Counted from the first letter of the stretch, positions 10,586 through 20,597 are shown. The stretch is DNA of 64,000 nt from Pseudoips prasinana (GCA_951640165.1 OX621252.1:30215934-30279933); one strand, 5' to 3'. The notes: generated from the letters alone by a model not told the origin. A program made the numbers and translations.

Positions 10586-10717
10586 TTCTATAAACACTGA
10601 CTAGTGTGGTCAACACAATGTTCCGCGACATACACTTCGGCATGTTCTACGTAGTTGTTGAGCAACATGTTCCGCAACATGTTGCTCCATTTGCCCCCTA
10701 GTGTATCCTTGGCTTAA

Positions 10718-10940
10718 AGTTAAACAGACAATACACTTAATACAATCTAGCTAAATATAATTGCTATTATAAAATAAATTTTATAAATGTTTTCATACAA
10801 TCCGTGTACCTAAATATGTGACTAGTATATGTAACTAGATATGTAACTAGAAATAATAATGTATATAACAATATTACTTCAACATGTTCTGACTATTTAC
10901 AAGCGCTTTTTTAAAGTCAACGTGAATAAAAACCTTTTTA
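10718..10940 (+). mobile_element. LINE family L3, 3' piece after the Harbinger insertion
   Basis: It continues the L3 sequence interrupted at 9694, with ataaattttataaatgtttt, ttacaagcgcttttttaaag and the end gtgaataaaaacctttttat. The join with 9347-9693 across the insertion is collinear with the uninterrupted copy at 24.1-24.6 kb. Confidence 0.75.
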
Positions 10941-10971
10941 TTTTATTAGTATATAATATATTTTGACTGCT

Positions 10972-11308
10972 TCGTTGGTCTAGCGGCAGCGTGTTCACCC
11001 GCAGAGAACGAGGTCCTGGGTTCAAAAAAGAAAAATTTCTCAGCATCAGCCCGAAGTCTGGGAGTTGGCGGTATTATACCCCCGTCCCTCTCTGAGCACG
11101 TCAAGCCGTCGCGGCGTCGTCGGTCCTGTACCTGACCTCTTTCCGGTCGTGTCGCTAGGCGTCCCATCGGATCATGAGAGTGATGCAATAGAAAGTGCTC
11201 TTGTGAAACGCACACACTTGAGCACTATAATATGTCCCGCGAAAATGGCTAATCTCTATTGATACTGCCGTGACCGAAATTCGGCTAGGAGGATATTATT
11301 ATATATAT
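10972..11308 (+). mobile_element. tRNA-derived SINE, family E
   Basis: The head gactgcttcgttggtctagc carries an A-box-like start, and cctgggttcaa is a decayed B box. The body runs agcacgtcaagccgtcg, ggtcctgtacctgacctctt, atcatgagagtgatg and 'ataatatgtcccgcg', and ends at an (ATT)-rich tail. Related copies: 39463-39850, 47058-47396, 54572-55104, 56990-57480 and a head fragment at 30853. Confidence 0.75.
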
Positions 11309-11378
11309 TATAATTGTATTTTATATTAATCTATTAATATTGTGAATATTTAATTAACTTATTGGTTTAATTTATAAT

Positions 11379-12592
11379 ATGATAACGTTATACAAGAAAC
11401 ATATTTGGCGTTTAGGTGCATATAAAACTGACAACAAACGTATTATTAAAGTTTACTTACACTCATCGGAAATTGCCAAAACAATCTTACGCAAAAAATA
11501 CATGATTAAAGACAAACACATCAAAATCTACTCCGATCAAACCCCTACCCAACAAAAATACATGAAAACATTAAAGGAAACATTACAACAACGTACTCAA
11601 AGTGGCGAAAGAAATCTAGGGATCAAGTACATAAAAGGAACCCCTAAAATAATCAATTTAACATCAAAAAAACTAAAGAGGGGACCAAAAACATGTTATA
11701 TTAACCGCACTCAGATTGACATCGAAAAGATCACTTGTGAAATTACTAGCCGATATGATACTTTTAAATCAGATTCAAACTCACTACGAATATTTTATTC
11801 AAATATTCGCAGTCTAGTCAAACCTGGAAAACTAGACGAACTTAAATGTATTCTTACAGCAATAAAAAACGTTATACATATTGTAATATTGGTTGAAACT
11901 TGGATAAAGTCAGAAGCTGAAGCTCAAAGATTACAACTTCCGAACTATTCACACTACTACAATTATAGATCACATAGTAGAGGAGGAGGAGTATCCATTT
12001 TTGTCCACAATAATATGAAACATGATTTTATATGTGATACATGTGACAATGACAACCATTTCATATGGGTTCACCTAAAAAAGTTTTCACTAGATATTGT
12101 TGCTGTATACAAACCAGAAAGGACAAATACATCACAATTCTTGGAGTTTTTTTCAGAACAACTTCAAAGCCATAAAAGAACCATTATCCTAGGGGATTTT
12201 AACTATGACTTACTTAAGAAAGATCGATTTACCATGGATTATAAAGAAACACTCCAAGAAAATGGATACAAAATACTAAATAAGATCAACGCTAAATACT
12301 GCACAAGGGAGACGACCACAAGCAAAACAATACTGGACCATGCATTGACTAGCCTAGTAGATAATAATTTTCATCTCTCTATCATCGACTCGCCAATGTC
12401 AGACCACAAGCAAATCGTTTTGGAAGTGAAAAGATACAAGCCTAAACCATTAGTAAAGCAACACTACAAAGCTATTGCTTATGACACATTATATAAATCA
12501 ATAGAGAAACTGGACTATACTAAAATTGGAGATGATTTTGGGAAGTTTCATGAAGCAATTAAATCGGCTATAAAAAGTAACGAAATTAAGTA
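11379..12592 (+). pseudogene. LINE ORF, N-terminal and endonuclease part (frameshifted from RT)
   Basis: The frame has 404 codons from ATG 11379. Residues 1-95 resemble the C-terminal, nucleic-acid-binding part of a LINE ORF1 (LGAYKTDNKRIIKVYL, then GERNLGIKYIKGTPKI). Residues 137-350 are an apurinic-type endonuclease: FYSNIRSL at 139, ETW at 173, GGGVSIFVHNN at 202, GDFN at 272, LDHALT at 319 and SDHKQ at 341, so the catalytic residues look intact. It ends at TAA 12591, but the protein continues one frame over (TKILNPPQTDWINKEI), so a single-base loss near 12585-12592 separates it from the RT. The frame is open only after a TAA at 11355, and the 5' end may be truncated. Confidence 0.85.
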
Positions 12593-14578
12593 ACAAAGAT
12601 TCTAAACCCTCCCCAGACCGACTGGATTAACAAGGAAATAATTGAAAAAATAAACAAAAGAAACTTACTATGGGCTGAACTCAAAAGTAACCCTACTGAT
12701 ATGGAATTAGAACAGAAATTCAAACATGAGAGGAGAAATGTATTTGTGGATATTCAGACGGCCAAAAGTACTTATTACTACAAAGAATTTTATCAATGTG
12801 AAGGTAAGCCTTTGAAGATGTGGAAGTTAATAAATAGCCTCTCTAACAACAAACGCCATCAAAGCTCATTCCCATCAAAACTAGAAACTCCAAACGGAAT
12901 CATTTCTAATCCAATAGATATTTGTGAGATTTTTAATGATTACTTTTCAAGTATAGGCTCTCTTTTAGCTAGTCAAATCCCTGCTCCTTACCATCATCTT
13001 CTAGTATCTACCAACATCACAACACTCACAAACAAATTATCACAATTAACCCCGGCAACACAGGATGAGATTGGAAATATTTTAAATAATCTTAAAGAAA
13101 ATATAAGTTCTGGATTAGATGGTGTCAATGTCAAAGCCATAAAGTCATGCAAAAAATTTATACTGTCCACCCTTACACAGTGTATAAATAAATGTTTAAG
13201 GGATGGGTCTTTTCCAAACGTGCTTAAAGTCGCAAAAGTCACACCTATTTATAAATCTGGATCTAAATTTGATCCCGGTAACTACAGGCCCATATCTGTT
13301 TTACCTGTGATCTCAAAAATATTGGAAAAACTAATACACAACAGACTGTCGCAATACCTTGATTCGGTACATTTTTTATTTGAACATCAGTATGGGTTCA
13401 GGAAAAAATCAAACACCCTTTCAGCTGCAGCTGATCTTGTTACCAAACTAAAGACCAATATCGATCAGAAACATATAGCGTTAGGAGTATTTATTGACCT
13501 CAAAAAGGCATTCGACACGGTCAGTCACAAGCATCTCATACGCAAATTAGAATCCATTGGGATTATAGAAAACGCACTAAAAATGTTCCAGTCTTATCTT
13601 GACGGTCGGTGCCAGGTAGTTAGGATAGATGAGCACATTAGCAATCCAAAATTAATCAATTGCGGCGTTCCACAGGGCTCAATTTTGGGCCCCCTTTTAT
13701 TTCTCATTTATATTAATGATATCCATAAAATAGGATTAAAAGGATATATATCACTTTATGCAGATGACACCTGCCTATTTTACTATGGTAACTCCATACA
13801 CACTATTATAGAAGATGCTCAGGATGATCTTGTAACCTTAGAGAAATGGTTTTTAAGCAACTTACTAACCATCAATGCTACAAAAACCAATTACTGTATT
13901 TTTGCGGCTAAAAACAAAAACATTTCTGATCATCGTCCTTTGGTAATTAATGGAACTGTCTTGAGTAGGGTGAATAAAGAAAAGTTTCTTGGACTAACTA
14001 TAGATAGCCAACTGCAATGGAAGCCACACATCGACAAGATAAGGTCAAAAATTTCAAGTCTTACTGGGATACTACGTGGTATTGCGAAATGTCTTCCCCA
14101 AAAAATTCGCTACACAATCTACAACTCGCTAGTAAAACCCTACTTAGATTACCTAATTGAAGTCTGGGGCTCAGCCGCCAAAGTACATATTGACACATTG
14201 CAGAGGGCACAAAATAAAATAATCAAGGTTTTATTTAACTATCACTATTTAACTTCAACCAAAACAATTTACAGTGAAACAAAATTACTTAACATTACAC
14301 AACTTTACCAATATAACGTAGCAGTTTTGATACGTAAAATTTTAAATAGAGATATTCACACACACATAAAATTTACAAAAATCTGCCACGTACAATCACG
14401 CAGTTCAAGGCGACCAAACAATATTGTTCTTTATAAACCCAGAACCAATTATGGAAAAAGGACTATTGTATATCAAGGAGCAAAACTGTTTAATTCGTTA
14501 CCTAACTACATAAAAAGCGCTACGAGCCTAGACCTATTCAAAAAGCTATTAAAACAACACATCTTCAAAGGTACATGA
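12593..14578 (+). CDS. LINE reverse transcriptase (Jockey/CR1 group), near-intact
   Basis: This is the RT half of the same element; from the ATG at 12701 it has 625 codons. Motifs in order: SSGLDGVN (137), NYRPISVLPVISKILEKL (194), YGFRKKSNTLSA (231), FIDLKKAFDTVSH (264), GVPQGSILGPLLF (322), the catalytic YADDT (353), LGLTIDSQLQWKPHI, then a C-terminal tail with VKPYLDYLIEVWGSA and a closing region to 625. No RNase H domain is seen, which with the endonuclease type places it in the Jockey/CR1/RTE side of LINEs. Every key RT residue I can check is present. Only the single frameshift at its start prevents one continuous protein of about 1066 residues. Confidence 0.9.
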   Translation, partial: TKILNPPQTDWINKEIIEKINKRNLLWAELKSNPTDMELEQKFKHERRNVFVDIQTAKSTYYYKEFYQCEGKPLKMWKLINSLSNNKRHQSSFPSKLETPNGIISNPIDICEIFNDYFSSIGSLLASQIPAPYHHLLVSTNITTLTNKLSQLTPATQDEIGNILNNLKENISSGLDGVNVKAIKSCKKFILSTLTQCINKCLRDGSFPNVLKVAKVTPIYKSGSKFDPGNYRPISVLPVISKILEKLIHNRLSQYLDSVHFLFEHQYGFRKKSNTLSAAADLVTKLKTNIDQKHIALGVFIDLKKAFDTVSHKHLIRKLESIGIIENALKMFQSYLDGRCQVVRIDEHISNPKLINCGVPQGSILGPLLFLIYINDIHKIGLKGYISLYADDTCLFYYGNSIHTIIEDAQDDLVTLEKWFLSNLLTINATKTNYCIFAAKNKNISDHRPLVINGTVLSRVNKEKFLGLTIDSQLQWKPHIDKIRSKISSLTGILRGIAKCLPQKIRYTIYNSLVKPYLDYLIEVWGSAAKVHIDTLQRAQNKIIKVLFNYHYLTSTKTIYSETKLLNITQLYQYNVAVLIRKILNRDIHTHIKFTKICHVQSRSSRRPNNIVLYKPRTNYGKRTIVYQGAKLFNSLPNYIKSATSLDLFKKLLKQHIFKGT

Positions 14579-14890
14579 ATCAATATAATATCTCGACATA
14601 AATTAATTATTTTAATATTTACGTAATTGATAAACTTCACAAAATAATTAACTCGAACACCCGGTGTAAAGGCATCTTAATATCTGCACAACCGCATCAA
14701 CGTCAAGACAACATAACTTTATAATTTTGTCGACATACCCTACTTATTATGTTTTGTCAACAGCTCACTCCGTTAATGGGCGCATTGTAAAGTATTTTAT
14801 TTTTAAGTTATTATAATTAATGTAAATTTGTTTCTCCTTGAAGTGATTATTGTAATCTTTGAGAAATAAAGAAGTTCTAACCGTATATTT
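14579..14890 (+). mobile_element. 3' untranslated region of the LINE at 11379-14578
   Basis: Non-coding AT-rich tail ending in gagaaataaagaagttctaa, a likely polyadenylation signal, with no long poly(A). The exact terminus is uncertain and no target duplication was found. Confidence 0.5.
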
Positions 14891-15029
14891 GAAAAATTAT
14901 GTTTTCTCAATTTGGAAGTTACGATTAGAGAACCACTATTTAAGCTATATGAATCTACCTAGCTTCATGTTAATTCTGCCTGTGTAAACAGAACATTATC
15001 AATATGTTTTAACTATAAGGCTTAAAAAC

Positions 15030-15269
15030 TTGAATTATATCGTTAAATGCGGGCAACGTATTAAATTGTTAACGCTCGGGCCGTGGGGTCCAAACGCTTT
15101 AACACTTTTTCGTGACATCTCAAAACGTCTGGTCGATGCTTCACGTGATCAGAGGGCTGGCCAATACTTAGGTCAAAGAATTAGCATTGCCATTCAACGT
15201 GACAATGCTGCCAGCCTTCTGGGTACGTTCCCGGTTCAAAGCGATGTCGACGAATTTTTTGACGCATAA
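15030..15269 (+). pseudogene. Possible C-terminal fragment of a retroelement protein
   Basis: A 79-codon frame from an alternative start reads LGPWGPNALTLFRDISKRL, then DQRAGQYLGQRISIA and NAASLLGTFP. I associate this pattern (LG.WG, QRI..AIQRGNA) with the C-terminal tails of reverse-transcriptase-like proteins in several animal genomes, but I cannot name the family. The base composition and ordered motif make chance coding unlikely. A polyadenylation-like caataaaaattg lies about 70 bp downstream at 15338. No partner coding sequence is seen upstream, so it looks 5'-truncated. Confidence 0.45.
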
Positions 15270-15274
15270 GTTCA

Positions 15275-15725
15275 TTGGTTAGACTTTTTGGACTTATTTT
15301 ATTTATGTTTCTTTGGTTGATACGTTAGGTTATTTCAATAAAAATTGATTCATATAATTATAATATTTATGTTTGTATGTAAATAAAACACTAATTGTTG
15401 ACAAATCTGAAACAACATACCGCTTCGAAGATTTTCGTGCAGCAAATGGTGGAGTGGCTTAATGGCCGAGGTTCAGGGTGAGAATGGATTAATGTATCAT
15501 ACGAATATGCAAATTTATAGTTATATAGCTTATACGTCCGAATAACTCATAGGCTTTACTAAAATATATATAGTATAGTACATTTTTTATATTTGTCTGT
15601 CAATAAGAAATAGTTGTTTGGGATCAATTAAGTTAAATAAAATTCGGTTTATTATTGCGCTCTTTGTCTTACTTGTTCATTTTGGGAATCAATTGACACT
15701 TCACGTGTGTGGCCTCTAGATAAAA
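15275..15725. other. No recognisable feature
   Basis: AT-rich spacer with no frame or repeat identified. Confidence 0.35.
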
Positions 15726-15728
15726 GAA

Positions 15729-15863
15729 CAAACGCAAGCACACCAAGCTCCCCCAATCTGTCAAATTTCCCCAATTGAAACGGAACCTTATGCTTTTGTG
15801 ATAAAGTTGAAAATCTATAAAAGAAATTTGACAGATTGGGGTAGCAGGATGTGTTGGCGTCTG
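15729..15863. mobile_element. 135-bp foldback MITE, copy 1
   Basis: The arms of about 43 bp (c.gacgccagcacatc..gctaccccaatctgtcaaattt) are inverted at the two ends around a short centre with ttgtgataaagttgaaaatc. TA follows the right end. The left TA has decayed to AA. Five other copies are in the window. No protein; mobilised, if at all, by another element's transposase. Confidence 0.75.
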
Positions 15864-16127
15864 TACATTCCTTCATTATATCAGCCGAACGTTCACTGTT
15901 GGACAAGGCAAGACATTAAATACAAAGTACAATCTTTTACCATTGAATTATTTCTAATCTTCGTTATTTTATAAGATTTCTCCAATAAAATTATTTTCGA
16001 TTAAATTCTAAGAAATGTATCCACTTAGTTATTTACCTCTGCACTTTAAATATCAAAGTTTTTACCTCAACGGCAATCACTTTGCCATTTGCGGAGTCTT
16101 CGCCGCGAGCATTAGCCGCCGAGCAAG
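15864..16127 (+). promoter_or_regulatory. Region upstream of the ionotropic receptor
   Basis: This is the only DNA between the MITE and the receptor start codon, so a core promoter probably lies here, but I see no clear TATA box. A GC-richer stretch, tcttcgccgcgagc, is just before the ATG. The MITE end is only 264 bp away and could influence transcription. Confidence 0.3.
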
Positions 16128-18068
16128 ATGCTTCCTACTATTTCAATATTTCTATTTTTCATACATTTCACTTCAAGCATGAGTGAAAACCCACTACTAA
16201 TGACAACAGGAAATTCTGTACAAATAGAAAAAACAGCTGAGTGCGTTTTAAAACTTTCAGCTAAATATTTCGTCGAGAAAAAAGCTTTAAGCGGCAGCAT
16301 CGTCATTATCAACATTAATTCTTATACCTCCACTACACAAGGACTATTATTGCAAACCATACACAGCGGGACAAAATATTCTATTATGGTAAAAGATTCT
16401 TTTTACCCACACGCAAACGCTTCACATTTTCCTGAGAAAGCTAAAAATTATATGTTGATTTTAGAGGAGAAATCCGAACTGGAGAGGAATATTTTACAAT
16501 TGAACAAATTGCCCACCTGGAATCCACTGGCTAAGGCAATACTATACTACCAATTGAAAAATAACGAGACTGGGGAAGATATCGCAATGGAGTTTATCAA
16601 CGAACTAAGATATTATAAGTTGTTTAAATCAATAATATTTATTTACGATGAAATTAATGAGGAAGTAATTTCTTATACCTGGAAGCCATATAGTGAAAAT
16701 AATTGCGGAGGGAAGTGCGAGTCGGTGTATATTTTGGACAGGTGCAGGGAAAATGTGATATATGAGTTAAAGCGACAAGAAGAAATGTTCCCCTTGGATA
16801 TGAAAGGTTGCCCTTTAGTAGCGTATGCTGTTATTGCTGAGCCATACGTCATGCCTCCTGTCAGGAAGTTAACTAACACTTCATTTGGTGATGCTTATGA
16901 GTTCGCAAAAGGTGGGGAAATAAATCTCATAAAAATCATATGTGAATTCACCAACATGTCACTGATTACTAGGACCTCGGATAAAGAAGAGAATTGGGGT
17001 ATAGTTTTTTCAAATGGTTCTGCTACAGGGGCTTTTAGTGTTTTGAGGAATGATTCTGCAGATATTGTCATAGGTAATGTTGAAGTGACTAGAGTACTTC
17101 GAAAATGGTTTCATCCAACTGTGAACTATCTGCAAGACGAAATGACTTTATGTTTACCAAAAGCAGGACAGGCGTCTACTTGGAATAATCTTGTGATAAT
17201 TTTCCAATGGTCCACATGGGTTTGCACGTTTTGCAGTCTAATTATAATGGGGTTGCTGTTTCATTACTTGTATTATAAAGAGCAGAAGGGTTTAGTGACT
17301 AAATGGCCCACAAATTCGTTGCTAATGACGTTCAGCATGCTTTTAGGCTGGGGTGCATCGTTCGAGCCGCGTAGTGCAACATTCAGAATCTTAATATTTG
17401 GTTGGCTCTGTTTCAGTGTAAACATGGGGATTTCATACGAATCGTTTCTCAGAAGTTTCCTAATGCATCCGCGATTTGAGAAGCAGATAAGTACCGAAGC
17501 CGATCTTATACAGTCTGGAATTCCGTTGGGAGGTAGAGAGATTTATCGGTCTTATTTTGAGACTAATAATGCGAGTTCGTTTTATTTATATCGCAAGTAT
17601 AACTCGACTACGTTTTCGGAGGGTGTTCGACGGGCAGCTTTGAAGAGAAACTTTGCTGTCGTTTCGTCGAGACGACAGGCCATTTACCAGGACCAGAAAT
17701 TAGGTAAAGGGGCGCCATTGATTTACTGTTTTCCTGAAAGTAATAATATGTATAAGTATGGGGTTGCGATATTGGCGAGGCGTTGGTTTCCAATGCTCGA
17801 ACGGTTCAATAACATTATTAGAAGTGTTTCTGAGAATGGATTGATTAATAAATGGATGAACGAATTGTTGATCCATACCGCAAATGCTGAAGGGGCAAGT
17901 ACTATAGAGCCTTTAGCTATACAACATTTATTGGGGGCTTTTATGTTCATTGGACTTATGTACGGTGCAAGCGTAGTAATTTTTATATGCGAGCTCGCTA
18001 TCGGTTTTATTGACAAGAGGGGTGGTTTTAAATTATTCTGCAAATTCCCCCGGGTAAGAGGGGGATAG
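16128..18068 (+). CDS. Divergent ionotropic receptor (IR), single exon, 646 aa
   Basis: This looks like a variant ionotropic glutamate receptor of the insect IR family, a chemosensory ligand-gated cation channel in dendrite membranes. A signal peptide is at about 1-19 (LPTISIFLFFIHFTSS). There is an N-terminal region, then ligand-binding lobe S1 at about 230-345 (EPYVMPPVRK, then ADIVIGNVEVTRVLRKWFHPT). M1 is at about 361-382 (VCTFCSLIIMGLLFHYLYY), a pore loop at 395-412 (SLLMTFSMLLGWGAS), M3 at 419-437 followed by ISYESFLRSFLMHP, S2 at about 445-598, and M4 at 600-622. The length is normal for IRs. Canonical glutamate-contact residues are not evident, as in divergent IRs. The frame is uninterrupted and intronless, as in the IR7d-type and some other divergent lepidopteran IRs; the exact subfamily is not certain. 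The ATG follows 'gagcaag' and gives the signal peptide. No neighbouring host gene is seen. Confidence 0.9.
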   Translation: MLPTISIFLFFIHFTSSMSENPLLMTTGNSVQIEKTAECVLKLSAKYFVEKKALSGSIVIININSYTSTTQGLLLQTIHSGTKYSIMVKDSFYPHANASHFPEKAKNYMLILEEKSELERNILQLNKLPTWNPLAKAILYYQLKNNETGEDIAMEFINELRYYKLFKSIIFIYDEINEEVISYTWKPYSENNCGGKCESVYILDRCRENVIYELKRQEEMFPLDMKGCPLVAYAVIAEPYVMPPVRKLTNTSFGDAYEFAKGGEINLIKIICEFTNMSLITRTSDKEENWGIVFSNGSATGAFSVLRNDSADIVIGNVEVTRVLRKWFHPTVNYLQDEMTLCLPKAGQASTWNNLVIIFQWSTWVCTFCSLIIMGLLFHYLYYKEQKGLVTKWPTNSLLMTFSMLLGWGASFEPRSATFRILIFGWLCFSVNMGISYESFLRSFLMHPRFEKQISTEADLIQSGIPLGGREIYRSYFETNNASSFYLYRKYNSTTFSEGVRRAALKRNFAVVSSRRQAIYQDQKLGKGAPLIYCFPESNNMYKYGVAILARRWFPMLERFNNIIRSVSENGLINKWMNELLIHTANAEGASTIEPLAIQHLLGAFMFIGLMYGASVVIFICELAIGFIDKRGGFKLFCKFPRVRGG

Positions 18069-18412
18069 AATATCATATTTTCTCACCCTAAAATCACGCG
18101 TTGTAAAGTAAACAATCCAGCACGTTTGTTATTAGGATATTACTGATTAATTTGGCTAGTGCAAGTACGACCCACCTGTTAGCAACCAGTAACCATAGTC
18201 TTATGACGTTTATAACAACAACCATTCCTAACACTTTTGATGCGCATTGGCGATCCGATTAATGTCTTTGATAGGACAAAATTTTGTAATGAAACACACC
18301 TATTCAAATAAAATACGTTTATAATATGGATGTTTTATTTTGTAAAAAAGACAGTGCCCTTACTAAGCAAATTAATCCATGTGTGCGAGTTACTTTATAA
18401 ACTTGTAATTGA
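18069..18412 (+). terminator. 3' untranslated region and polyadenylation signal of the IR
   Basis: AATAAA occurs at 18307-18312, about 240 bp after the TAG stop, followed by a T-rich stretch. This is a plausible cleavage and polyadenylation site. No further coding sequence follows. Confidence 0.5.
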
Positions 18413-18545
18413 CGGATACCAAGGACATCCATAGGCAAAAATACTATTTATGGGTCACACAACTAGTTCTCCTGCGCGAGAATCAAACCCGGGACACGAA
18501 GTGGTGAGGCGACTGTCTTAATCAGTGAGCCACTCATGCAGACAG
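18413..18545 (-). mobile_element. SINE family D, truncated
   Basis: The minus strand carries the head and decayed B box (gggtttgattctcgcgcagg) and atagtatttttgcc-type body. The 3' tail is replaced by unrelated sequence. It has many substitutions, so it is old. Confidence 0.65.
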
Positions 18546-19335
18546 AACTGTAATTTATAATATTAACTTAGTAATGTTACTTTAAATACTAAATAATCAC
18601 GGGCGAAACGTTACGATTATGAAAAAGTTTGATATAATTTCTAGATGTGATTTCTGAGTACAATAAAGAATAAAAAAAATTGTATATATTCTATTACGTA
18701 ATAACTCTGAGCGTAATATCTTCTCGTCCCAAATACCGCAGTGGCTTAAGTCGAAATTCTTCGACCAGTGTGTGTTGCCACTTGCCAGTGATGACTTTCT
18801 TTCGTGTCAAAACATAAACATCTAAAGTACCAGAAGAAGAGTACTAGTTGTAAGTGTTTATCTAAATAGGCATTTTGCAAAGTTTCTATAATACGAGTAT
18901 CATAAGTAGGAATACATAATATTATATTACATCATAATACATAACTCATCGTCATTAATAGGCTCTTGATGTAACGTAAAAGTCACAGGATTATGGAAAT
19001 TTAGTCATTTCGTGAAATTACTGAAATTAATATGTTAGTGGGCGAGTTGCTTTTACTGGTTAGTTAATGTTCGGTGCGGTAATAAATTTAATCACGCATA
19101 TGTTGTTTGGTCAACGTCGGAGTTTTAGCACTACGGAGGACACTTTCAACTGTCGGGCGCGGCTTTCCGTAGTCATAAGGTTTTGACAAGCCATGCCAAA
19201 ATCTATATGTGGCATCACCAAACACTATCTCGTGGTGGTTCTCTTTGTGTCGACGTGTTATTCGTATAGCTTTCTATAATATCTCATATGAACAGGCAGT
19301 AGATATTAAAAACTGTCAAACTACTATAAGCGCTT
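18546..19335. other. Mostly unannotated; weak repeat G copy at 19116-19215
   Basis: One degraded repeat G match on the minus strand (caacgtcggagttttagcac, then gtcgggcgcggc). The rest shows no gene. Confidence 0.35.
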
Positions 19336-19337
19336 GT

Positions 19338-19857
19338 CCTATATCCAAACTTAATATTATAAATGCGAAAGTAACTCTGTCTGTCTGTCTTTCTGTCTGT
19401 CTGTCTGTCTTTGCTTCAAGCCTAAACTACTGAACCGATTTGTGTAAAATTTGGTACAGACATAGTTTGGAACTTGAGAAAGGACATAGGATAGTTTATA
19501 TTACAAAAAATAAAATAAAAAATAAAATAGCGCCATCTATTGGTCAAGAGTCGGTATCAATTCAGTACTGAAAATTCATCGGAAAAATGTAATGAAATAG
19601 TAAAAAGGTATGAAAATATAATATAATACAACTTTTAGTACAAAGAAAATGCTCTAACGGAGTATAGATAATTCTATTAGTACTATATGTCGAGTTGGTG
19701 ATCGCGCAATGGTGTCGATCGTTACACGAGTTCGGTTCATGTTATTGTTTTAATTCATCGGAAAAAAGTAAATAAATGGTAAAAAGGTATGAAAAAAATA
19801 ATATCAATATAATACAACTTTTAGTACAAAGAAAATGCCCGAACGGAGTATAGATAA
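19338..19857 (+). mobile_element. LEP1/MINE-1-like element with GTCT microsatellite and internal duplication
   Basis: It starts taatattataaatgcgaaag, has a (GTCT)n tract at 19377-19410 and continues with aactactgaaccgatttgtg, the standard order of this lepidopteran Helitron class. A block of about 100 bp, from aattcatcggaaaa to gagtatagata, is repeated at 19568-19672 and 19756-19857, with unrelated sequence between. Confidence 0.65.
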
Positions 19858-19861
19858 ACTA

Positions 19862-20093
19862 GCTTTTGCCCGCGACTTCGTTCGCGTGGAATAGTGACTT
19901 CCGGCAGATTTTTGGTTTTACCCACATAGTTCCCGATCTCGCGGGATCTCTTCAAAAATGAAATGTGGAAGATATTCTAGGGAACTCGTCAAAAATCAAC
20001 ATAATGAGCTTTTGAATTGAATATCACTTAGGGCATTAAAGCCGTTATTGCCGGAAGTCACTATTCCACGCGAACGAAGTCGCGGGCAAAAGC
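19862..20093. mobile_element. Foldback of two Helitron-like ends, 43-bp perfect arms
   Basis: 19862-19904 and 20051-20093 are exact reverse complements (gcttttgcccgcgacttcgt, then tgacttccgg). The arm is the common lepidopteran 'ctagcttttgcccgcg' Helitron end, so two ends face each other around 146 bp. This may be an inverted duplication or a head-to-head pair, possibly able to move as a unit. Confidence 0.75.
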
Positions 20094-20351
20094 GAGTACA
20101 TAACTAAATGTACTAACGCGCTAATTGCTTATTTGCCTTTAGCATTACACACCAAAACTAAGTTAACATTAGGTAACCATAGATGCCCTGTCATATTCAT
20201 AATAAAATAAAAAAGTCATTAAATATAATAATAAAAATATAATTCTAAATAAAAATAACTAAGTAAAAAAATATATTAAAAAGATATAATATCAAAATTA
20301 GTTCAATTATGTGTAACTAAACTAAGTGCTATATAATAATAATACCTTTAA

Positions 20352-20597
20352 TAATATCCTGGGGCATTATTTTCACACGGCCATCTGATCCCAAACTAAG
20401 CAGAGCTTGTAGTATGGAAAGCAGATAACTGATATACTACTTTTCTTTTGTAAATACTTACTTATATAGATAATTACACCCAGACTCAGGACAAACAGAC
20501 ATGTTGATGTACACAAATAGCTGTCCTCGGTGGGAATCGAACCCACGACCTCCGGCGTGAAAAGCGAGCACTTGCCAACCACGCCAACAGGCCCATC
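20352..20597 (-). mobile_element. SINE family B, full length
   Basis: On the minus strand: head with ggtggcaagtgctcgc, B box gggttcgattcccaccg, body with cctgagtctgggtgtaatta, and 3' tail atactacaagctctgcttag ending near aatgccccaggat. It is one of about ten B copies. It is mildly diverged and not a tRNA gene. Confidence 0.85.

Larger units (their letters stand above)
9697..10714. mobile_element. PIF/Harbinger DNA transposon, deletion derivative
   Basis: The ends agcctgggatacactaggg and ccctagtgtatccttggct are near-perfect terminal inverted repeats. TAA flanks them on both sides (9694-9696 and 10715-10717), the 3-bp target duplication typical of Harbinger. Inside are two convergent reading frames: a MADF/Myb-like DNA-binding protein and the N-terminal part of a transposase. 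At about 1 kb it is far shorter than an autonomous copy, and the DDE catalytic region is gone. It sits inside an L3 LINE remnant. Confidence 0.85.

Noticed and set aside
15652..15906. 84-codon minus-strand frame before the receptor
   Set aside because: It runs through the foldback MITE and its translation has no motif.
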